From: Nemophila menziesii
Taxonomy: Eukaryota > Streptophyta > Magnoliopsida > Boraginales > Hydrophyllaceae
DNA length: 64,000 nucleotides
Direction of reading: 5' to 3'
Assembly (NCBI GenBank): GCA_029959085.1
Contig: JARWIR010000027.1
Span: 1,364,001-1,428,000 of the forward strand
Part shown: piece by piece, positions 1 to 12,521 of the stretch
Numbering within the stretch: position 1 is the stretch's first letter
Layout of the letters: each line of letters opens with the position of its first letter
Translations under genes and position numbers: made by a program
Notes under the pieces: generated by a model
Database searches by the model: none
What the model was told of the DNA's origin: nothing
What the model saw: only the letters and a program-made list of their open reading frames with translations

Positions 1-51
1 CTAATCTAAAATGCAAAAATTGAAAACTCAGCTAATATACAATGAATTGGC

Positions 52-86
52 TTTTGTTTAACGTCGTTAAGCTCGACGGGTTACCT
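52..86 (-). other. Conserved post-pol motif (GAGGTAAC..CGTCGA..AACGACGTTAAACAAAAG type)
   Basis: Just after the coding region stops, this stretch contains CGTCG/CGACG and TTAAC/GTTAA inverted repeats. The same motif follows the coding region in D (about 11287-11326), E (about 25240-25273), C (about 34903-34936) and I (about 59434-59468), even though C, D and E lack most of pol. Its job is unknown; a cis-acting RNA role is an inference. Confidence 0.6.
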
Positions 87-93
87 CACGCTT

Positions 94-3000
94 CTAAGGA
101 GTCTCGAGGAGATACATGACCTCCTCGGGATGTGGATCTTCCGAGCGATTGGTATCTTCACCTCCATGGTATATCTTTAGTCTGTGACCGTTAACCATAA
201 AGGTACGGTTCTCTAGCGGATGTTCGATTTCTATCGCCCCATGAGGTGTAACTTTGGTCACAATGTATGGACCTGACCACTTAGATCTTAACTTACCTGG
301 ATAATTGCTGAACTTTGAGTTATACTTTAATACTCTTTGTCCCACTTCAAAGTTCTTTGGACGAATCCGATTGTCATGCCATTTCTTTGTGTTTTCTTTG
401 TACAGTTTGGCATTTTCATAAGCATGCAACCGGAATTCGTCAAGTTCATTAAGCTTCATCATACGATTCTTTCCGGCTAAGATAGGATCTAAGTTCAACT
501 GCGCAATTGCCCAATAGGCACCCATTTCAAGCTCTAAAGGTAAGTGACAAGCCTTACCATACACCATACGATAGGGAGATGCCCCAACTGGAGTCTTAAA
601 CGCAGTACGATAGGCCCACAACGCATCATCTAACTTCATTGACCAATCTTTTCTTGTAGGACCAACGGTTTTCTCTAGGATTGACTTGACTTCGCGGTTC
701 GATACTTCAGCTTGACCATTGGATTGTGGATGATATGCAGTAGATACACCGTGTCTAACTCCATATTTCTCTAGAACAGTCTTCAGATATTTATTAACAA
801 AATGAGATCCTCCATCGCTAATAATCACTCTAGGTGTGCCATGTCTAGTGAAAATATGTGATTTCAAGAACTTGATCACCACTCGTGAATCATTAGTAGG
901 TAAAGCCACCGCTTCTACCCACTTAGACACATAATCAACAGCTAATAAGATGTAGAGGTTACCATTTGAAGGAACGAAAGGACCCATAAAATCTATGCCC
1001 CACACATCGAATATCTCAACCTCTAACACATTATTACGCGGCATCTCATCCCTCTTGGATATGTTTCCGGTAAACTGGCATCTCGTACAATTCTTAACAT
1101 ATTCATGACAATCTTTTATAAGAGAAGGCCAGTAAAAACCTGATTGAAATACCTTCGCAGCAGTTCTGTCTCCTTTGAAATGTCCTCCATATAGTGAATC
1201 ATGGCATCCAGCTATAATGGCTTGAGTCTCTTCCCTTGCTACACATCTTCGTATCATTTGGTCAGCACAAACTTTATAGAGGAAAGGATCCTCCCAAAAG
1301 AACTGTCTAGCACGATGAGCTAATCTCTTTCTTTCTTGATAAGTAGAACCTTCAGGAAAGACACCACTCACCACCAAATTTGCAATATCTGCATACCACG
1401 GAGCTTCATAATCTCGAACAGCGAATAGACTCTCATCAGGAAACTCTTCTCTAACTGCTTCAGTACCACTATTCATCTCTGAACCCTCTAAACGCGATAG
1501 ATGATCTGCAACCTGATTCTCACAACCCTTTCTATCTTTGATCTCTAAATCGAACTCTTGTAGCAATAACACCCATCTGATTAACCTTGGTTTCGCATCA
1601 TTCTTTTCCATAAGGAATCTGATCGCGGAATGATCTGTATAAACAATAACTTTCGCTCCAAGAAGATAGGAGCGAAATTTATCAAACGAATAGACAACTG
1701 CTAGCAACTCCTTTTCTGTAACTGTGTAATTAATCTGAGCACCACTAAAAGTTTTACTAGCATAGTAAATCGAATGAAAAACCTTCTCTTTCCTCTGTCC
1801 CAATACAGCTCCCATACACAAATCACTCGCATCACACATAACCTCAAATGGTAAATTCCAATCTGGAGGTAACACTATAGGAGCAGAAATAAGCTTTTCT
1901 TTGATTGCTTTGAAGGCCGCTAAACAAGCTTCATCAAAAAGGAATTTGCAGTCCTTTTCGAGTAAGTTGCATAACGGTTTAGAAATCTTAGAAAAATCCT
2001 TAATAAAACGCCTATAAAAGCCAGCATGGCCAAGAAAACTCCTTACCCCTTTAACAGAAACAGGAGGGGGAAGAGTTTTGATTACCTCTATCTTTGCTCT
2101 ATCAACCTCTAATCCAGCACTCGAAACTTTGTGACCCAGAACAATACCTTCACGAACCATGAAATGACACTTCTCTCAGTTTAACACCAAGTCTGATTCC
2201 TTGCATCTAACCAACACTTTCTCCAAGTTATCCAAACATATATCAAAATCATCACCAAACACGGAGAAATCGTCCATAAACACTTCCAGGAAATTATCAA
2301 TCATATCCCAGAAGATGGCCATCATGCATCTCTGAAAAGTAGCGGGAGCATTACACAACCCAAATGGCATTCTGCGATATGCAAACGTACCAAAAGGGCA
2401 TGTAAAAGTAGTCTTATGTTGATCTTCTGGAGCCACGTAAATCTGATTGTACCCGGAGTAACCATCCAAGAAACAATAGTACTCTCTTCCGGCTAATTTA
2501 TCTAACATCTGATCGATGAAGGGTAAAGGGAAATGATCTTTTCTGGTGGCCTTGTTCAGCTTTCTGTAGTCCATGCAAACTCTTCATCCAACTACCGTTC
2601 TTGAAGGAATCGCTTCATTTTTATCGTTCAAAACTGTTGTCATTCCTCCTTTCTTTGGCTTACACTGAACCGGACTCACCCATTCACTACTCGAAATGGG
2701 ATAAATAATCCCTGCATCTAAAAGCTTGATCACCTCTTTCTTCACCACATCCTTCATCACGGGCATCAATCTCCTTTGACCTTTAACTGAGCGTGCGTTA
2801 ACATCTTCAAGTATGATTTTGTGTTGACAATAGGATGGACTAATGCCTTTGATGTCAGCAATTGTCCAACCTATTGCTTCTTTGTTGGCTCTTAACACAC
2901 GCAACAGTTTATCTTCTTGAGGACCTGTTAAATTAGCTGAAACAATAACAGGTAGAGTTTCATTAGTACCCAAATAAGCATACCTCAAGTGTGCTGGCAA

Positions 3001-5730
3001 TGGTTTTTCTTCCAACTCCGGAGGAGATTCAATTGAAGGCTTCTTTTTAGGAATAATCTCCCCCGGTTCTCTCACAGGTTCATAGGCAAGACACCTATAC
3101 TTCGGATTTTCAGAATTTAGAGCTGCCACTATTTCGGTAAGCTCCTCCATCATCTCAGGTGAATCTAATGTCAAAGCAGCCTGCAAGATATCATCGAAAT
3201 TTAAGCAATTAAATACCTCTTGCGATGCTTGCTCTACCACATCCATTCTGAAGCAATCTTCCTGAGAATCTGGGAATTTCATAGCTCGAAATAGATTGAA
3301 TTTTACTTCCTCATCTTGTATCCTCATCGTCAATTCGCCATTTTCTACATCGATCAATGTTCTCCCTGTAGCTAGGAATGGTCTACCCAAAATAATGGGG
3401 ACATTTCTATCTGCATTGTATTCAAGAATTACGAAATCAACAGGAAATATAAGTGTACCTGCCTTAACAAGTACATCCTCAATGCGGCCTTCAGGATGAG
3501 CAAGAGACCTGTCTGCCATTTGCAAGACCATAGAAGTGGGTCTTGCGTTTCCAATTTTAAGCTTATCAAAGATATACTTGGGCATCAAATTGATGCTCGC
3601 CCCCAAATCACATAGCGCCTTTCCCTTCCATTCTTCTCCAATCGATATGGGAATCGTGTAACTCCCCGGATCAACTAACTTCGGAGGTAATTTACTTTGA
3701 CAAATCGCGCTACATTCTTCAGGAAGGCCAATCATCTCATTATCACAGTAGGGCCTTTTGTTAGTGAGGGCCCTCTTCAAAAACTTCGTATACTTAGGAA
3801 TATCTCGAATCGCCTCAAGTAACGGAATATTAATACTCAAACCCTTCACTCTATTAAAGAACTTCTGAAAATCAGCCATATCACCCTTTTTCTGAACTCG
3901 CGATGGAAACGGTGGTGGAGGGCGATTGCTTACAATTTCGTCTCTCTTTTTCGGAATTTCTCTTGGTCTTTCTATTTCTTCAACCTCACTATCTTTCTCA
4001 TTCTCTTTCTCTTTCTCACCCACTTCCTTTTCTTTTCTTGGAACTTCTTTCTCTTTCATAACGGGAAAGGGAGGTGGAGGGGGGTTCTTACCACTTCTTA
4101 ATGTAACAGCCTTGCAATCTTCACGTTGTGTTGGATTTTCTGTATCGCTAGGAAGTTGCCCTTGTGGACGCTGATTCAGCTGTTTATTAATTTGACTTAG
4201 CTGATTCTGGAAAATCTTCATATTCGCTTCAGCTGCGTTACGACGTTCCATAGCTTGTGTTTGAAGAGCAATCAAATTTTCAACGGTTTTCTGAAGGGTA
4301 ACTACTCCTTCTTGTGGATGGGCAGGTAGAGCTTTCTGGTTTAAATTCTCATCGTAGGTATTCTGAGGAGCTTGTCTTTGTACATAATTGTTTTGATTCT
4401 GTCCTCCTTGATGATTGTTGTGTGGTCTTGGATTATAGTTGTTGCCTTGAGGACGCGGCTGATACGCGTAAGTAGGATTAGCTGCCCCATTGGGATTTGA
4501 GTATTGAAACCCAGGATGGTTTCTGTTAGGCTGATATCCATTACCACTTGAATTGAAATTACTTCTATTGGACATAAAATTCACTGATTCTTGGTTACTC
4601 GGATAACTTTCCTCATCATTATCATCTACCTTACAAATTGAACACATATAAATCTCTTGTGCAGTATGCACAGCTACCTTCTTACTCGAAAAACCTTCTT
4701 TTACAGCTAAAGTAAGCTGCTTCAATTGTTGCTCTATAGTATTCTGAATCTTATTCTCAAGTGTAGCAAATTTCTCTTCCATATCAACATTATTCACTCC
4801 CTTAACTGGTGTTCTCACTGAATTCCACCCAACTTCATTCTTGACTATTCTTTCTAAAATGATCTTTGCATGAGCGGGTTGAATTTGAAGAAAACCTGCA
4901 CCACATAGCGTATCCAATTTCTCTCTCGAAGTTCCATCAAGGCCTCTATAAAAGATCTTTAACTGTTGTTGTTCTGAGAAGCCATGATTGGGAACCTTAC
5001 GCAAACACATCTGAAATCTTGTCCAACTCTTACCCACAGTTTCCTCATATTCTTGACGGAAATGCGTCAATTCTAATTCAGCATCTAATCTCATGTTACT
5101 TGGGTAATACCTGTCAAAGAAAGCAATCTCTAATTGGTCCCAGTTGGTTATCTTCGTAGGATCTTGCGTATCGTGCCATTCACTCGCTCCATCAATCACA
5201 AAAAATTTAAACGCAGCAAAATACATCTGTTCTCTTGAAACTCCTTGTGTGATATAAGAATCACATATCTGTTTAAACTTCTGTACTGCTCTAAGAGGAT
5301 CTTCTGATGGTCTTCCACGAAAATTCCCAAAATTTTGGAATTGAGCTAACATACACGAATCTGGACGGAATCGCGGAACATCTATATCTGGAGCACCTAC
5401 TCCTATAGCAGGAGCGCGAAATGGAACTTCTGGAGGACCATTAGTAAACCACGGATCTTGATTCATCACTATCTGAACTTGAGGATTAGGAATCACTGGT
5501 GGAACTGGAGGAATAACGCCTGGAGCTAAAGGTTGGCCATTTGCATCTAGCTGGCCTTGTCCATTATTCTGTTGACCTTGAAGAGTGATATTCTCCTTTC
5601 TGTTACTTAATTCTTCTACTTCTAAAGCTTCTCGTTCTCTTCTTCTTCTGTTCGCAAGTCTGATCAACGATTCTGGATTACTAAGGATCGGAGGTGTTGG
5701 CTCTAGATCCTTGAATAGCCTTCTTCGCAT
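94..5730 (-). pseudogene. gag-pol polyprotein of element A, two in-frame TGA stops
   Basis: This is a single reading frame of about 1879 codons, starting at the conserved MRRRLFKDLEP. It would make the capsid, protease, RT, RNase H and integrase of the element. The gag domain is at about residues 170-270, followed by a damaged zinc knuckle at 363-376 (CSIC kept; the expected His and last Cys are Asn and Tyr). The protease motif CDLGAS is near residue 706, with ILGRPFLAT after it. The RT active site FMDD is at 2269-2280. RNase H ([13 protein letters not shown]) and integrase follow (zinc-binding His/Cys region, core Asp in GIDFMGPF and ISDGG, Glu in NGQAEV, GPY/F-like tail). The frame is broken only at 2584-2586 and 2176-2178. 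At both places element I and H have Trp (TGG), so both are TGG-to-TGA changes, the kind expected from cytosine deamination. Function is certain as a family; activity of this copy is unlikely. Confidence 0.93.
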
Positions 5731-5839
5731 ACACCAAACCTAAAAACCTGAAAAAGCTAACAGACAAAAAGCGTAAAACTGATAAAATAAAATGAATGCA
5801 CTATCACTAAAGGATAAACACCGTGGTCACACGCTACCG

Positions 5840-5857
5840 TCCCCGGCAGCGGCGCCA
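5840..5857 (-). promoter_or_regulatory. Primer-binding site of element A (tRNA-Asp type)
   Basis: On the minus strand it reads TGGCGCCGCTGCCGGGGA, 6 bases after the LTR end. It differs at one position from the 3' end complement of plant tRNA-Asp used by Athila elements (…CCGTTGCC…). Confidence 0.88.
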
Positions 5858-5863
5858 AAAACT

Positions 5864-7424
5864 TGGTAGTCCTTTGTGTGTTCTAAAAATAAATGCAAAT
5901 GCTAATCGAACCACAACCGCAAGTGTACGGTTGTCCCAAGTAGTATAACTGATAAATCAGATTCGTTCCAAGGACGGAATGGTTGATCACAATGTCTAGC
6001 AAATAGTGATTGATGCACTTATGAAAGTAAAAGATTATAAAATGTTTGTTTGGTTTTGTTGATTAAAGCTAATGAATAAAAGACAAATAATTAAATGCAA
6101 GTAAAAGCTAAGACGCAAGTAAAATGAGTGAAAACGCAATATGAGATGTAGTACTTGAGAACGCAAGGATCCTCCTAATCTTACTTCCTAACTTATGTTG
6201 TTTAAGGGCTAAATTGGTCAATTACAATGGTCGGGATTCTAAAATCCTTATACCCCCGTCAGGGTGGACTATAAGGCAATCCTAAAGTGTCACTAGTCCC
6301 GTCAGGGTAAATATGATCCACCGTTGGATGATTAAGTGTTTTACCTCATTGGCCCAAGAATTAGCTAAGTTCGTCAGAATCAATAGCTTTTATCCTAGAT
6401 TGAATAATTAATTCTATACCTAAACCCTCCGTCAGGATGATCCACACGCCACATATGTGAAATAGCTTAGATACTAATACCTAATCTTAGTTCGCGACTC
6501 TAAAATCAGTAAATAATCACAAATTATCGAAAAGAGTAATGAACCCAATCTAATTTAATTTAATATAAACCCAAATTCAACATTCGTTATTTCATAAAAT
6601 TAAGATTCACCCATTGTTTGTTCTCAAGCACTATGAAAAGCTTAGCTCATATTAAAATTAAAAACTAAATTAAAAGAAATGGAATTCATATTGTTTACAA
6701 AATTAAAATATAAAAAGAACCTAATTTCCGGAATTGGAATGACTACGAACGGAGCTATAGACCCACTCCAGCTCTTGTAGCTTCTTCTTTCTTCCTTCTG
6801 TTGCTTCTCTCTGGTGTTTAATCTTGTGGAATGTGAATTGTGTGAAAAATAGAAGTCAAAGGCTCCTTTTATAGTTAGAAAAACGGATTAGGGCTTGGAC
6901 CTAATAATAAAACACTAATTAAATGTCCAAGCCCAAATTCTAAGCCCAAAATCCCGTAACTGCTGATACACCTTCACTAAAACGGATTTTCCCGATGTGT
7001 TATGACTCCGATTGACCTCATTCCAATTGCTAAAGTTCCATAACTCGATAAGGAATGTTTTCTCTTCAAAGGTCAGCGGCTAAATCATCGCTTAAGCACC
7101 TCGAAATCAGCACTCTATGGCCTAGAAAATGGATTTCCAGCTCTAAAAATAATATCTTTGGGATTTGTCTTCAAGTCTTGACTCTAATTCACGATCTTTG
7201 ACTTCTCCTCGGATTCCTCTCCTAGCTAACATCTAAAATATGTAAACTTTACACTAAAAATACTAATATTACGCGCAAAAGTTTAATAAATTAAAAATGC
7301 TAGAAATAAAAAGGGAGTTCCGGATTATTGCATATTTAGTCCAAAAATCTATCAAATTAATTAAATAAACACAAAAAATGATGTCTCCCAAGGGTCGAAA
7401 ATAAGAACAATTAGGGAGACATCA
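5864..7424 (-). repeat. 5' LTR of element A
   Basis: A 1561-bp LTR that on the minus strand begins TGATGTCTCCC and ends ACTACCA. The first 46 bp form an inverted repeat (7379-7389 with 7414-7424). A TATA-like CTTTTATA (TATAAAAG on the minus strand) lies at 6866-6873 and is the likely promoter. The part after the TATA box carries three CCCGTCAGGG-type repeats. No gene lies inside. Confidence 0.93.
6866..6873 (-). promoter_or_regulatory. TATA box in LTR of element A
   Basis: TATAAAAG on the minus strand, in the same place as in the LTRs of C and I (52663-52670). Transcription would start a few tens of bases further on; the start itself is not visible. Confidence 0.6.
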
Positions 7425-7552
7425 GTTCTCCATCTGTAACTAAATCTGAAAAACAAAAACTAAAAACAAAAGCGTAAAATAGAACTAACTAAAAATAAAA
7501 GCACAAGATATATGCACAAGGACTAACGATGTAGTCCCCGGCAGCGGCCCCA
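7425..7552 (-). promoter_or_regulatory. Leader and primer-binding site of element B
   Basis: On the minus strand, the PBS TGGGGCCGCTGCCGGGGA occupies 7552-7535, one base off that of A. The remaining 110 bp resemble the A-rich leader found before gag in sister elements. The leader is cut at 7424/7425 by the insertion of A, so gag of B must lie outside the window to the left. Confidence 0.8.
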
Positions 7553-7558
7553 AAAACT

Positions 7559-9050
7559 TGGTGGGGCCTAGGGTGTGATAAAATAAGATGTAAATAAAGT
7601 GCAAATAACACCCTAAAGCTACACGGTTCTGCAAGTATACAGATCGTATGCAAGTTTTAGTTAAATAATTAAGATTCGCTCCGTAGAGACTACGAAGGTT
7701 AGGGGAATCTTATGCAATAATCAAGTGCAATAAATTAAAGTTAGATCAACTAAACGCAGATAAAATTAAAGACAAATAGATGTTTGTTTGATTTTCTAAT
7801 TAACTAAATTAAAACTAAGAATTAAAAGACAGAAAATAAAAATGAAAGAGAAGTAATATGAGAATATAGCTCGAGTTATTAGCATGTAATCCCCACTAGT
7901 TTTGCCGTTCTAAACATGTAAGGGTGAATTATGTAGTATTTCAATAATCGCTTCCAATTCGCTATCAGTAGTTTAAAATAGGATTTACTAGTGTCAATAA
8001 GGCTTCCTAAGCAAACTTTTCCTGTAATTGGTAAATAGTCACAAGAACTAAACCATAGTGATTATCTAGTTAGGTTGATTTGTCAGATCTAAACCGAATA
8101 CTAGACGTTATGTGCTAAACGTGTAATTAAACACCGTTGTCAATGGTGACCTAACTACTAGATGGTAATTCTATATGGTCGCGATCCACAAGAACACAAA
8201 ATATAAATCCAAACACATAAACAGAGAATAAAAACTATAATTCAATTTAAAACATTGAATTCCCAAATTAGATAGATGTCAATCAAAACTAGGGTTCATA
8301 CATATATGCTAAAAACTCAAGCTAAAGAAATTTAGTTCATGAATGAAAAGAAAGAAATTACAAATTTAAAGGTAGAAGAAGACATTGTGATGAATAGCTC
8401 CTTCCAGAATTCTCTCTTGTGTTGTAAGTTTCCTCTTGGTTTAAGGTTTCACCAAGGATGATTTAAGAGTGTTAAGAGGCTGTATTTATAGTGTATAGGT
8501 TGACCTAATTCGTTTCTTGAAGATAAGGCCAAGTATTAGACTCCAAGCCCAACTCAAATTCGTATGGATAATTACTGCTGAACTGGTTTGGGTATATCTT
8601 CTTCGTTATTGGTCAGTTTTTGCTCCATAATATACCAAAAGAATCCTCAGAGAATTATCTATGTCCCTATGAAAGGGATTTACCGAATTCGGCTTATTTC
8701 TTGGAGTAATCGCCACTTCTTTAGGGTTGCTGCAGAATCTCAGATTTTAGGCAGCTTTTCCTTTTCCATGTTTTTAGCCTTTGTTACCTTTATCTCCAAT
8801 TTCCATGTAAATCTCTTTCCATAAGTTGTAGTTTTTGACTTGGACTCTAATTAATCTCCATAATTATCTTTAAAGCTTCACACTAAATAAACAATTAAAC
8901 CCAATATGCTCTAAAAATATTATGTTCCTAAATCAAGACTCAAAATAGGAAAGTGCACTAAACTAAGCTAAAATCAACCTATAAACTAATAAATAAGCCT
9001 AAAATGATGTCTCGGAAGTATATTTTATTATCACAAATGAGGAGACATCA
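7559..9050 (-). repeat. 5' LTR of element B (Athila/Tat-like)
   Basis: A 1492-bp LTR bounded by TGGTGGGGCC (left) and GGAGACATCA (right) on the plus strand. TATA-like TATTTATA lies at 8483-8490. It is clearly a different family from A, yet it keeps the TGATGTCTC/GAGACATCA inverted repeat at its 5' edge. At the right edge it joins gag of element D in mid-codon context, showing that B inserted into D. Confidence 0.88.
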
Positions 9051-9053
9051 AAA

Positions 9054-11281
9054 GGTGTCACACAGGAACAAAGTTTTACGTTATGTTCTAGTTCTTTTTA
9101 ACTGGAAGTGCAAGCGATTGGTTTGATTACCAACACCCTGGTTCAATTCAGATTGGGATAACTCCAAGCAAAATTCCTAGATCGATTCTATCCAATTAGT
9201 AGACGCTTTAAAGATATGTTTGAGTTAGAACAATTTATGCAAGAAGAAGGAGAAAGTGTTGGTGAAGCTTGCTTACATTTTTATGAGAAGAAAGCGAGGT
9301 GTCCATTCCACGTCTCGTCGCCCGAATATCAATTGACCATGTACTGTGGAGGACTCAACAGCGAGTCCAAGGAAAATGTAAGTAACTTGGGAGATGGAAG
9401 TTTTGTGTTATTAGATCCAGAGGATGCTCGTATTGTCATGGAAAGAGTTATTGAAACTAAAAGAAGTTGTCCATTAGAAACAGAAAAATAAGAAGAAGAT
9501 ACCTTAGAAGCTCTAGGGATCAAAGAATTTAAGCCAACAACTCAAAGAATCACAAGAACAATCACGTTCAAAGAGCAGTTTCGTAGCTCAGGTAAATCAA
9601 ATACACACAATACCTCCATGTCTTGGTTGTGGAGAAAGAAATCATTCGTGGGAGAATTGCATCAATAATCAAGCTTTGATTTCCTACGTATCTCATCAAA
9701 TAAACCATTATTCAAATGGTAATTGTCATCCTTCAGGATGTCACACTAATTATTATTCCCCACAGAATTAGAATTTGGTCAAGTCAAGGTAACTATTATC
9801 AAACTCAACCTCAAAATTATTACCAAGCTTAAACACAGCCAATATATCAACAAGTTCCAAAGTATGAAGATTATTATCAAGATCCACATTATAATTCATA
9901 TTCAACGCAACAAGCTGCATATGATCAACCTCCATCGCAACCTTCAAGTTTGGACCAAAATCTAGATAAATTCATGGACGCTCTACACAAAACATGAAGG
10001 TGAGTCAACAAAGATTTAAAGAAAAAGATAGGGTTATCGAAGATCTCGAGAATACACTATCACAAATTGCTAATGAAATACAAATCAGACCAAAAGGGAA
10101 ACTTCCGAGTGATACTATAACTCCTCAAGATAATGTTTGTCATGCAGTTGAATTAAGAAGTGGAAAACAATTACCTCCTCCTAGAGTGGAAGAAACAGAA
10201 CAACCAAAAGAACCAACCCTATTCTCAAAGAGGAGGTTGAAGAAACATATGAAGATAAAATTGAAGAGGTTATTGAATCAAAGAGTGTCCCTATAGAGAA
10301 GACACTAGAAAAGAAGAAATTTTTAGTGGTAAACAATACACGTCCTCCTCCACCATTCCCATCACGTGTCAAAAACAAGAACAATGAAAAAGAATTCAAG
10401 AAGTTCCTTGACATGGTGAGAAAATTAGATATCATCATACCGTTTGTAAAATCTCTCATGGAAATGCCAAAATATCTTAGATTCATGAAGGACATTTTTT
10501 CTAACAAATGAAGCTTAGAAATTGGGGAATTGATTGGATTACCTGAGGAGTGTAGTGCTATATGTCAAAGCAAGTTTCCACCAAGGCTACAAGATCCCAT
10601 AAGTTTCACAATTCCTATTGCCATAGGCAAAAGAAGGACCGGGAAAGCTTTATGTGATATGGGTGCGAGTATGAATCTCATTCCACAGTCCCTATTTGAG
10701 AAGATCAACACAGGAGAGGTAGTACCTACTTCGGTGGTATTACAAATGACATATCGCTCCCTCTCTCAACAAGTAGATAAAATTGAAGATATATTCGTTA
10801 AAGCTGGTAGTTTTATATTTCCTTGTGCTTTTATTATTCTTGACTACGACGTAGATAAGAATGTCCCCATCATCCTAGGTAGACCATTCCTAGCCACGGG
10901 TCATATACTAATAGATGTTGAGAATGGTGAATTGATCATGAGAGTTCAAGACGAACAGGTCAAATTTAAAGTATGCAAATAGATGAAGTTCCCAGGTTCT
11001 CCGTGAGATTGTTTGTTCCTAGACGCTATTAAAAGGGTTGCAAAGAAGATAACTAGAAAATGTGCCAAAAGGTTCCAAAAGAACCCAATAAAGAAAGAAA
11101 GAAGGAGGAGTTCAGAATAGGCAAAGAAGTCGCATTGAAAAAGATTAAGGCTCCACAAAATGCACGTACACCGAAGAATAGATCTGAGAAGGCCGTGGGA
11201 GTGAAAGGCAAGGAATTCAAATTTTTCATGGTAGATATTGATAAACTCACTTAGTGCTGGGGAGGTTATGTTAAGACATAA
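9054..11281 (+). pseudogene. gag-protease remnant of element D with a CWGGY-type tail
   Basis: The remnant starts in the middle of the gag domain (GVTQEQ matches GVSREQ of A) because element B cuts it. Recognisable parts are the rest of the gag domain (to 9490), a good CCHC zinc knuckle CLGCGERNHSWENC at 9619-9660, a proline-rich linker with PSDT (near 10110), and a protease at 10530-10982 with CDMGAS and ILGRPFLAT. A basic tail at 11060-11281 ends in a stop followed by CWGGY. Stops and frameshifts separate the parts. RT, RNase H and the integrase core are absent between protease and tail, as in C and E. D's gag is much more diverged from A than C's gag is. Confidence 0.85.
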
Positions 11282-12125
11282 TCACCGAGGTACACGTCGA
11301 ACTAAACGACGTTAAATAAAAGTGCTACTGGGAGACAACCCTTGTTTAAATTGGTTTTCCCATTAGTTTTATATTTTGTAATGTATATTTTTAAGATAGT
11401 GTATATTTTTAATGTGTTTACAATCTAATGGGAGAGAAAGGTAGTGTGTTATTGTGTAGGATATGAGTTTGGTGCGGTACACCGCACCCTAGCTGCGGTG
11501 CACCGCATCCCAAAAAACTGTGACAACGGTAGGAGAATTTAGGTACACGTGCGAGACCAAGTGGGCAAAACCGTGTCGACACATGCGCAACACCTTGCCA
11601 CGGTGTCATCCAGAGACTTTTTGCGGTATAGCGCATGAGCTCTGCGGTGCACCATAGGAGGAAAAGCCGTTACAACGGTTGGGAAATTAGGTTCATGGTC
11701 GAGAGTGAGCATAAGAAACCATGTCATCAAGGTTACACGGTACCGTGGAACGGTCAAATTCAGAGCAGTCATGCGGTACACCGCATGACAAGTCTGGTGC
11801 ACCGCGCCATCAAGAATTTTTTTACCACAATCAGCAAATCAAGGTTAACAAGGAGAGTTTAATATCACCTACCGTATCGTCAAACGCGAAGGACCGTGCC
11901 ACATGTGCATGATTTCACTTGTGATACACCTCATGACATCTGCGGTACATTGCAGGGAAGCGGTTTGAAAAGGAATTTTAGTCCTTTAAGGATTCTTACC
12001 TTACAAGAGTTAAACCTAGCCTCTTCCAACCTTTGTAACACAAATTTTTCAGACCCAAACCCTATAAATACACCTTGAAGCTTGATTAAACCTTCAAACA
12101 CAACAACATCATCAAATATCTCCTC
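11282..12125 (+). other. Non-coding region of D after the coding part
   Basis: It holds the conserved post-pol motif (about 11287-11326), a GGGAGACAACCC segment typical of Athila elements just after pol (11331-11342), and the palindrome array listed separately. It ends at the F insertion site; TSD TCCTC is 12121-12125. No supported gene. Confidence 0.7.
11471..11954 (+). repeat. Paired-palindrome array of element D (GCGGT..ACCGC type, about 150-bp period)
   Basis: There are four pairs: 11471-11488 with 11494-11507, 11622-11635 with 11643-11656, 11771-11786 with 11794-11806, and 11920-11933 with 11941-11954. Pair starts are 151, 149 and 149 bp apart, and the two members of each pair start 21-23 bp apart. 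The best members are TGCGGTGCACCGCA (perfect palindrome) and GGTGCGGTACACCGCACC (8-bp arms). Later pairs are decayed. Confidence 0.8.
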
Positions 12126-12285
12126 TGTTAGCCTCACCTTGTTTTTATTCCCGTTTTAATATTCGACAAATCATCCTTTAAACTAAAATTCATTTTGGTA
12201 TCACTTAAAACGTTTTCCAAAACCCTCATTAGAATTAAGTTGTGTTTACTTCTTATTCCTTAGCTTGAAATTCAAAGTAACAGCA

Positions 12286-12521
12286 CCGCGGTACACCGGC
12301 CGAGTGACGCGGTACACCGCAGGTCACGGACCAGTCCCACGGTACACTAGATGGGCCGACCAGTAAGCTCAGAAATCTGCACGGTACACCGGACCCTTGG
12401 CACGGTACACCGGACCACTACACGGAGCAGGCATGCGGTACACTACATGGTCCGACCAGTAAGCTCAAAAGTCAGTCGAACAGTCACGCGGTGCACCGGA
12501 CCCTACCCGCGGTACACCGCA
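12286..12521 (+). repeat. Paired palindromes in the Sirevirus LTR (CGGTACACCG core)
   Basis: Pairs are 12286-12299 with 12307-12320, 12379-12392 with 12400-12413, and 12487-12499 with 12508-12521. Starts within a pair are 21 bp apart each time. Two single degenerate copies lie between them (near 12339 and 12434). They sit about 105-340 bp upstream of the TATA box. The copy in the 3' LTR is shifted by 6461 bp (18747-18982). Confidence 0.85.

Larger units (their letters stand above)
1..7424 (-). mobile_element. Element A: Athila/Tat-like Ty3/gypsy retrotransposon, 3' part outside the window
   Basis: Reading on the minus strand, the order is 5' LTR (7424-5864), tRNA-Asp-type primer-binding site, leader, one long gag-pol frame and the start of the 3' non-coding region, which runs off the left edge. 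The order protease-RT-RNaseH-integrase is diagnostic of Ty3/gypsy. The PBS and DLGAS protease point to the Athila/Tat group. A is inserted in the leader of element B: B's PBS and LTR follow on the right. The right flank is GTTCT; the matching TSD copy would be off-window. Confidence 0.93.

Noticed and set aside
3926..5159. ORFs opposite to gag in A, repeated in C, H and I
   Set aside because: They mirror conserved gag-pol codons on the other strand and decay together with them; no own domain or start signal.
7379..7424. TGATGTCTCC…GGAGACATCA as an independent MITE insertion
   Set aside because: The same inverted repeat is at the 5' edge of all LTRs of the group and forms the LTR terminus itself.
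8588..8824. 78-codon plus-strand ORF in the B LTR
   Set aside because: Lies inside LTR sequence with counterparts in other LTRs that are not open; hydrophobic content comes from T-rich sequence.
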